A stretch of 64,000 nucleotides of DNA. It comes from Chelonoidis abingdonii (taxonomy: Eukaryota > Chordata > Testudines > Testudinidae). A program made the translations under genes and the position numbers. Positions 57,507 to 64,000 of this stretch are shown here, in pieces. Under the pieces are notes generated by a model. The model had not been told where the DNA came from. It was given only the letters and a program-made list of their open reading frames with translations, and did no database searches. The stretch spans positions 289,449,744-289,513,743 of the forward strand of contig NC_133770.1 of assembly GCF_003597395.2 (NCBI RefSeq). The letters run 5' to 3'. Positions within the stretch are counted from its first letter, which is position 1. Every line of letters starts with the position of its first letter.

Positions 57507-58889
57507 TGTCGTCAAGCTGTCTGCAGAGCCTCATGAGCATGAGTACCAGCTGTAGGGCAGACGGTTAAGAACCAGGGCACAAACCCCAAATTGTTGTGAG
57601 CTGTATACTTAAGAGTTCACCGATCAATTATCAAGTGTCAGCTCCTCAGGCACTCTGGCAACCTAAACAGAGACCACCCCCTTTGATACTCTGGCCTGCC
57701 TTGCCTTTATGACCGATGGTCTCTCACACCAAGAATCATAGCAATATTCAGGTTACTCCAATCCCAAAGACCAATTACTTACCCCAGGTCAATCACACAT
57801 TAGATCTCACACCAAAGACAATACTTGTAGCCAATCCTATAATAAACTATATGCAGATTTATCAGTAGGAAAAGGAAATGAGTATTTAAAAGGTTAAAGT
57901 GGGTAAATATAGATATACAAATGAAATTCAATCTTAAATTCAAAAGGTAACAGAAACTTCTATAATAAGCAAGCTCTGTATGTCCTTTAGGGCTAGCCTA
58001 GGCTAAACAGCTGGGACCTGCTTGTTTGGTCCCTAGAAAACCTTGCCCTTCACAGCCCAAGCAGCTCTTGAGGGCAAGGGGAGGGGGGCTAATCCCCTTG
58101 TGTTCTGAGCCGCAAATTAATCTGATAGGAGGAATCCATTTTCATGACTCATCTTCATTGGGCAAAAAACAGAATAACAAAAACGTTTGCCCTCTTTAAT
58201 GTCCCACAATAGCCCATCTGGTGTTGAAGGGCCTTCCCCGTTGGGCAGGATGTAACACCTTCTGTTGGAGACCAGCACTTCACACTAGTTAATGTCGCTC
58301 TCTTGTCTGGTGATTTGCACAGTCACAGAGGCTCACAATACAAATGCTTAACTATTACCTTACAATATGGGATACAGCTGAGATTAATGCATGCAGCAAC
58401 TCACAAGAATTCAATAAAGTCTAAACCCGAAACACATTCTTATAATGTATAAGATTATAATTCTACTATCTCTTTTAACAATACAACACGCAGGTGAGCC
58501 AGACTGATTCCAGCTATGTATTTGTTAGTATTCAATTGAGGCATGGGGACTTTGGCATGAGCTGGCACCTGGTCTCCCAGTGTCACACCTGTATTTATAA
58601 CCTTTCTGCCTTTGCAGTCTGATTGGCTCACCTGTCAGAGGATGACTAGCAAGTGTCCTGCCAGGTGAGTGTCACACAATGAAAACTTCCTATAGAGCCT
58701 CAGAACAACTACTGAGGATGTCAGGTAACTGCAACAGCCTATTCTGGAAGTTACTGGGTCATTCTAGCTGAGTTGTCCTGACCTGCTCTCTGCTTGTGTG
58801 CAGGGATACAAGATATCCACCTACGATCCAGGTCTCCCCCCCTGAAGAAACACAGTGAAATGCTGCAGTAAAAAAGCCCATGTGTGACA
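57507..58889 (-). mobile_element. LTR-like block, minus strand
   Basis: The plus-strand ends are TGTCGTCAAGCTG (left) and CCCATGTGTGACA (right). The block therefore has TG/CA ends and an imperfect inversion. On the minus strand a TATA-like word GGTTATAAATACAGG lies near 58590-58604, about 290 bases after the 5' end. Downstream words such as GACCTGGGGTAAGTAATTGG match a turtle LTR family as I recall it. No TSD is convincing. The CR1 fragment at 58942 begins only about 50 bases later. Confidence 0.5.
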
Positions 58890-58941
58890 TTATCAAATGA
58901 AACAACTTTCACACTACCTTAACTTTCAGGCCCATGGAGTG

Positions 58942-59700
58942 AATTGTGCAGCGGCAGTCAAAAAAGCAAACAGGATGTTAGGAATCATTAAAAAAGGGAT
59001 AGAGAATAAGATGGAGACTATCTTATTGCCTTTATATAAATTCACAGTACTCTCACATCTTGAATACTGTGTACAGATGTGGTCTCCTCACCTCAAAAAA
59101 GATATACTGGCATTAGAAAAAGTTAAGAGGAGGACAACTAAAATGATTAGGGATTTGGAATAGGTCCCATATGAGGAGAGATTAAAGAGGCTAGGACTTT
59201 TCAGCTTGGAGAAGAGGAGACTAAGGGGGGATATGATAGAGGTATATAAAACCAGGAGTGGTGTGGAGAAAGTGAATAAGGAAAAGTTATTTACTTGTTC
59301 CCATAATATAAGAACTAGGGGCCACCAAATGAAATTAATAGGCAGCAGGTATAAACAAATAAAAGGAAATTCTTCTTCATACAGCAAATAGTCAACCTGT
59401 GGAACTCCTTGCCTGAGGAGGTTGTGAAGGCTGGGACTATAATAGTGTTTAAAAGAGAACTAGATAAATTCATGGAGGTTAAGTCCATTAATGGCTATTA
59501 GCCAGAATGGGTAAGGAATAATGTCCCTAGCCTCTGTTTGTGAGAGGGTGGATATGGCTGGCAGGCAAGAGATCACTTGATCATTACCTGTTAGGTTCAC
59601 TCCCTCTGGGGCACCTGGCATTGGCCACTGTCCGTAAACAGGATACTGGGCTGGATGGACCTTTGGTCTGACCCACTATGGCCATTCTTATGTTCTTATG
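58942..59700 (+). mobile_element. CR1-type LINE, C-terminal ORF2 and 3' UTR
   Basis: Translation of 58897-59163 gives NCAAAVKKANRMLGIIKKG and VLSHLEYCVQMWSPHLKKD then ILALEKVKRRTTKMIRDLE. After a stop, the same frame continues as VPYEERLKRLGLFSLEKRRL and, at 59206-59391, as [19 protein letters not shown]. This is the CR1 C-terminal domain. The end GGACCTTTGGTCTGACCCAC followed by repeats of TTCTTATG is the 3' tail. Stop codons show it is inactive. It is the same subfamily as 20890-21555, and both differ from the 51033-52676 copy. Confidence 0.93.
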
Positions 59701-59984
59701 CGAGACTCATCCTCTACGGCCTTGGCACTCCATGTCTTTGTGGGGTGCTCAGAGAAGTGAGACGAGACTCAATGGGGGCAAAAAGTTAAGTTTTCCCCTC
59801 TGAGTGGATTTAAATAGCTGACTTCTTACAGATCTGCTCCTTTTTTTGCAAGAATGTGGTATAAAGATGCTGTGGAGTGTGGTCAGAGAAAGTAGGTGTC
59901 TGAGAGGACACCAGTGGGCCAGGTCCTCAGCTGCTGTAAATAGGGTAGCTCCATTAATGGAGTCTTCCTTAAGACTGCCATTAA
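59701..59984. other. Unassigned non-coding stretch
   Basis: Nothing can be named. Confidence 0.35.
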
Positions 59985-60600
59985 ACTCTGTAGGCACCTA
60001 AACTCACTTGGTACCTATGTTTTTGGGGTAAGTTCCCTAGATACCTATATTTCTGCCTCTGAGCATGCACGCTGCTGACTCCCTCTAGGTGTCTGGATGC
60101 CCATCTCCTGCCTAAGCCCCAGAGTGATTCATGAAGCAGGGGAAAGATAGATGTTCAGCTGCCTAAGTAATACAGGGTCTGATCTGGTAGGAGTGCTCAC
60201 AGTCAGCCTCTTAGAATGAGTCCCATACAAAAGATGGCTGCTGAAGGTGGAAGTGGAGGTGGTGCTGTCCATTTTAGTACTTTTAGCCCAGTGGGTAGAG
60301 CATCACCTGGATGTGAGAGACTCATGTTCAATTCCCCCTTCAGCTGGTGGGTGGAGAATTTGAACAGCGGTGTGTCTCACCTCTAAACGTAAAAGTTATA
60401 GGGTTAGCACCATCCCACCACCCCCCTCCTTTGGCTATTGGAGAAAGGCAGAAATGCCTTGTTCCCCCGAGAGTTTCTTTAGGTGCCTAAGCCACCTGAC
60501 TGGTTCCCATTTGTGGATCTCAAGCAGAGACCGATGCCTCCCAGAAGCATGAACTTAGGGGCATGAGCTAAAAGTCAGTTGCCTGTTAGCTAAGGCTGTA
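59985..60600. repeat. Interspersed repeat with inverted tRNA-like halves
   Basis: TAGCCCAGTGGGTAGAGCAT (60284-60303) resembles a tRNA A-box region and ATGTTCAATTCC (60324-60335) a B box. Just downstream, the complement of 60352-60383 again holds a B-box-like GTTCAAATTC. The two arms (about 60309-60336 and 60352-60383) are inverted relatives, so the tRNA-like half is present in both orientations. The rest of the block is unique and includes AGGTGCCTAAGCC-like words repeated inverted (TAGGCACCTAA at 59990-60000). It is not a functional tRNA. Confidence 0.45.
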
Positions 60601-60792
60601 GAGCAGACTCATCTTCTCTCTCTTTAAGTGGTCTCAGTGCCACTAGATGGGACAGAACACCCCACCCAGTAGGCGTGTGAGTTACATTAGCACACACCCC
60701 TCTCCTCCACATCTCCTACTGGCTTCTTATGCAGCGCCCCACCTCGTGTGCTGGCTTTTGTGGATTGTATTCTAAGGTGCCTGTCTCTCCCC
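60601..60792. other. Unassigned non-coding stretch
   Basis: Nothing can be named. Confidence 0.35.
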
Positions 60793-60986
60793 ATTCATCA
60801 CTTGCTGGAGGATTTTCTGCACCTTGAAGTCTTTAAACCCTCAAGCTGAGGACTTCAGTAGCTCAGATATAGGTCAGGGGTTTGTTGTGGGAGTGGGTGG
60901 GTGAGATTCTGTGGCCTGTGCTGTACAGGAGGTTAGACTAGAAGATCATAATGGTCTCTTCTGACCTTAAAGTCTCTGAGTCTATA
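60793..60986 (+). mobile_element. CR1-type LINE, last part of 3' UTR
   Basis: CACTTGCTGGAGGATTTTCT and GGTTTGTTGTGGGAGTGGGT then GGTTAGACTAGAAGATCATA match the 3' UTR of the copy at 33168-33624 word for word with few changes. It ends CTGACCTTAAAGTCTCTGAG. It is a strongly truncated insertion. Confidence 0.9.
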
Positions 60987-61944
60987 GATCCCTAAATCAG
61001 CTTTGTGGAGTGCGATGTGTTCTTGTGATATTCTAGTCACTGATGCTCAGTACTGCAAAGCGTAAGTCCCTTTGTGGGCTTTAGTCTTGTGTTCACCTCT
61101 TAGCCCTATTACTATTAGACAGGGATGAATTGGTTACTGTACAGCAGCATTCTCACTAATCCAAGCTCAGGATCCCTTGTGCTCCCTGTTTCGCTTCTCA
61201 CTTTTCAGCTGGTGTTTACATAGGCAACAATCTGCACTTGCACTGACTGAGGACTCAAATTCTAGAACCTGTTGTGTGTACTTTGGCATACTTGCCAACA
61301 AAGCTTTCCCTTGCTCCAGATTCCCCTGAGTACATCTAGCCTGATTCAATAAACAATCAAACATTGCTGGGCCAGAGACTCAACTGGCCTATTGAAATCA
61401 ATGCAGCTGTACTGGTTTACACTAGCTGATAATCTGATCCTATGCATTTATTCACTGAACTCACAGGCTTGGAGCTTTTGCAGAGCTGCATGAAATTTGT
61501 GGGCTTGCTTTGCTTGGGTTTAAGTGGCAATTTTTGTTTGCCCATTGTGGCTTGTGGGATTTCACACCCATTGTTAAGGCTTATTGATTTTAAACCCAAC
61601 CCAAGTTTAAACTTTGGTGTAAGTGGGTGCAATTCCATTGAAGCCCTGTCCAAAAATCTTTGCAATCATGCTGTGAAACACATTTCTTGACAAACCAAAA
61701 CTTATTTTGGGTGGAAGTAGTTTCTAGAAGTTAGATAATCTAATCAGGGAATGAATAGTGCCATAGGACATGGGTTACTGCGCAAGGGTAATGATTAACC
61801 ACAAGCAATCTGTAGGCTGAAATCTGTTCACACAAAACATTTTTTTTCTAATAGCAAATTCATATCATGCTTGTTTACAGTTTGTGAACAGGGAAAATGT
61901 TTGAACTCACTGAATGAACCATTCTTGGCAAACAGCATGCCCCT
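60987..61944. other. Unassigned non-coding stretch
   Basis: The old CAAT-type repeat motif lies at about 61393-61440. Nothing else can be named. Confidence 0.35.
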
Positions 61945-62085
61945 CTCAATTTCTGACTCTGCTGCTTATTTGCTGTGTGACCTTGGACAAGTTACTTAGC
62001 TGCTGTGTGCCTCACCTTCCCCCATGTGTCAAATGGAGAAAAAATACTTATTCCTCAGGGTGCTAAGAGGCTTGATTAGTCAACG
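61945..62085 (+). repeat. MIR SINE fragment
   Basis: GCTGTGTGACCTTGGACAAG followed by TTACTTAGCTGCTGTGTGCC and CCCATGTGTCAAATGG is the classic MIR core, well preserved for its age. Confidence 0.8.
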
Positions 62086-63694
62086 CAGCAGATTCTCCTA
62101 TAGAACTTTTTGTATCAGTCAGAATGCGCAAAGGGGCTGGGATCTGGCTGCAAATGGCCAACAGAGAATTCCCTGTGGGTGGAGAACTCCTCACTGGCAC
62201 AAGTGTTCTGCAGACAGATCCTGTTTTCCAGAGTCTTTGATTCCCTCTCACCCTCATACACATACACCAAACACAGGGACACATTGGAGGAGTAAAGGGA
62301 CATTCTGCTATATTGTCTGCCTGTCAGCCTCTCAAACAGTCATCTCAGTGCCTTCTTCAGCATGGCTCCTATGGAGAGTTTGACACTCCTGAGCTCCTCA
62401 GCAAGACCCCTATCTTCTCCGCTTTAAAAGTCCTTGGGAAAGCCCCTGCAGACATACGTCCTCTGGAGTGAATCCAATCCCTTTTATTGTTCCACTTCCT
62501 TGACCTCTGCCTACCTCTCTGTCCATTCCACTCATCCTTGGGGCTGGGACCATCCCTGCTTCCATATTTAGAAAGTGCCTACACATCACAGGTGCTCCCT
62601 CAAACAAACAGAAACATAATCAATACAAGAAAGTAATTTGGTAGCCTTATAAGCACATGTATTAACAACTGCCAATTATGGCACTGAGGGAAGAAAAAGG
62701 GTACAAAGGCCAAGTTATGGGGAGAATAATTCAGCACAGAGGCCTGGGAGTGATTTTATTAGAGAAATGATTAGGTTAGGTATCCTAGGCCAGGAAGAAG
62801 AGATGAGTCTCAAGATGGGATTTGAAGACAATCACAAGTCAATTAAGCGCAGAAAGGCAGGGTGTTTAATTATAATGACATCATTTTATGGAACGTAATG
62901 GTTTTCATTTATGCCTGTTAAAACAAAACTAGGGAGAATGGAACTGCTGGGATTAGAAACGGGTCATGGTGCTACTTCAGGTCAGACCCCTTGCAGTAAA
63001 TTAACTGCAGCATCTGGTCTTTTTTAACACATTCTGTGTATAAGTGAGTGTGCTTCTTCAGAATGGGTCTTCAAGGAGCACACGAGATGCCAAAAGCTCC
63101 CCAGCTTGTTTGTGATTATCAGTACAATCTCCAATTTGTCACCAAATCCGTTGGATAGGTTGTGTCAGTGGTGTTGGGAAGTCCATGTGTTTTGTGCCTG
63201 GCAGGCAGTTCACAAACACTCTGTTTGGTTTTCTACATCTCTAGGAAAATATGTGTGTGTGTGTGTGTGCGTAAGGTAGGAAATCTGTGGAGGAACAATC
63301 CATTTCAAGACTTTTATAGCTACCAACACGATGTGGCATCCCAAAACTATATTCTGGGCCCCAGGGTTGGATTTGGCCTCAGGACCTCTGGAGGCACAAC
63401 TTTGTGTTATGGTAACTTTGCAGCATTCTGTGGTACCAGTTGGTCTTAAAGCCAGTTTAACCCTCTGATGAAGGAGCTTTTCATCACAGCAGGATCCTTG
63501 GGTGGTGAGGTCAATGGGAGTCAATGGATTTAGCTGTAAGTGACCAGTGGGTTACATAGTCATTGGAGGTAATTGAGAGTGAGGCACCTATATCCTTAAG
63601 GTCCCCTTTGAAAACTCCATCTTAAAGCTCTTGATGTACTCCAGGGTACTTAAGGAATTTAAGTGAAGCAAACTCAGAACCATTAACAATTTTT
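62086..63694. other. Mostly unassigned; GT microsatellite
   Basis: A (GT)n run of about nine units lies at 63252-63269. Nothing else can be named. Confidence 0.4.
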
Positions 63695-64000
63695 TTTTGA
63701 GACTTCATGGAGGATGGGAGAGATCCCAGAGGAGTGGAGAAGGGAAAACATAGTACCTATCTATAGGTTCTATAGGAAAGGCTAAAAAAACAACAACTGG
63801 GCATGTTTAGTCTCGAGCAAAGGAAACTAAGAGGGGGAGCGGGGACCTGAAACCAGTCTTCCAATTTGTTAAGGGCTGATATAAAGAGGACATGGGAACA
63901 ATTGTTCTCCACGTCCATTAAAGGAAGCACAAAAAGTAATGGGCTTAATCTGTAACAAGGGAGATTTAGGTTAGATATCAGGAAAAAGTTACTAACTATA
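63695..64000 (+). mobile_element. CR1-type LINE, internally deleted, runs off the window
   Basis: Translation gives WRMGEIPEEWRRENIVPIYR, matching the reverse-transcriptase region 'SGVVPYDWRIANVVPIFKKG' of the younger copy. After a jump near 63765-63790 it continues with the C-terminal domain (KETKRGSGDLKPVFQFVKGL, about 63827-63880). Most of the catalytic domain is missing. The 3' end lies beyond the window. Confidence 0.75.

Noticed and set aside
1..64000. CRISPR array, phage, bacterial operon, riboswitch or rRNA
   Set aside because: There is no regularly spaced direct repeat, no dense coding and no ribosome-binding pattern. The sequence is vertebrate-like throughout.

Overview
The window looks like a gene-poor piece of a sauropsid genome, most likely a turtle. 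I infer this from the repeats, not from a database search: CR1-type LINEs of several ages, many short non-autonomous hAT-like and palindromic DNA elements, LTR-like blocks with TG/CA ends and no internal genes, and old MIR/CORE-SINE-like fragments. I found no convincing host protein-coding gene, rRNA, intact tRNA gene, CRISPR array or bacterial operon. The only long conserved reading frame is a reverse transcriptase of a 5'-truncated CR1 (51033-52676, minus strand). Family names and element ends come from sequence features and memory of such families, so boundaries are approximate unless a target-site duplication (TSD) is quoted.

Layout. 1-6.9 kb: AT-rich low-complexity repeats, an LTR-like block (about 1675-2829) and a MIR-like SINE. 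6.9-10.5 kb: a fold-back element, a minisatellite-bearing block, an AT-rich hAT-like element, and a small retroelement piece carrying a decayed hammerhead-ribozyme-like motif on the minus strand. 12.5-16.5 kb: CR1 pieces, a 166-bp palindromic hAT MITE with a perfect 8-bp TSD, and a CpG-rich 1.05-kb non-autonomous DNA transposon. 18-23 kb: a MIR-like SINE, an LTR-like block with a TSD, a CR1 3' part and a second LTR-like block. 24-31.7 kb: palindromic AT-rich repeats, a tRNA-like relic, an LTR-like block, a MITE and a hAT remnant with 180-bp tandem repeats. 33-37.6 kb: a CR1 3' end, two hAT elements inserted back-to-back at one triplicated 8-bp site, and a hAT element with a TA-flanked palindromic MITE nested in it. 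38-44.9 kb: MIR-like SINEs, LTR-like blocks, a decayed CR1 and a possible tiny exon. 49.5-53.7 kb: an old plus-strand CR1 split by a younger minus-strand CR1. 54-64 kb: a MITE, an LTR-like block, more CR1, a tRNA-like inverted repeat, a MIR-like SINE and a CR1 running off the window end.

The elements do not form a pathway. The window is an archive of successive insertions, and its main value is in the nested and adjacent insertions that give relative ages. No new functional system stands out. The best leads are the tandem hAT insertion, the long duplication around the nested palindromic MITE, the hammerhead-like relic and the well-preserved CpG-rich element.
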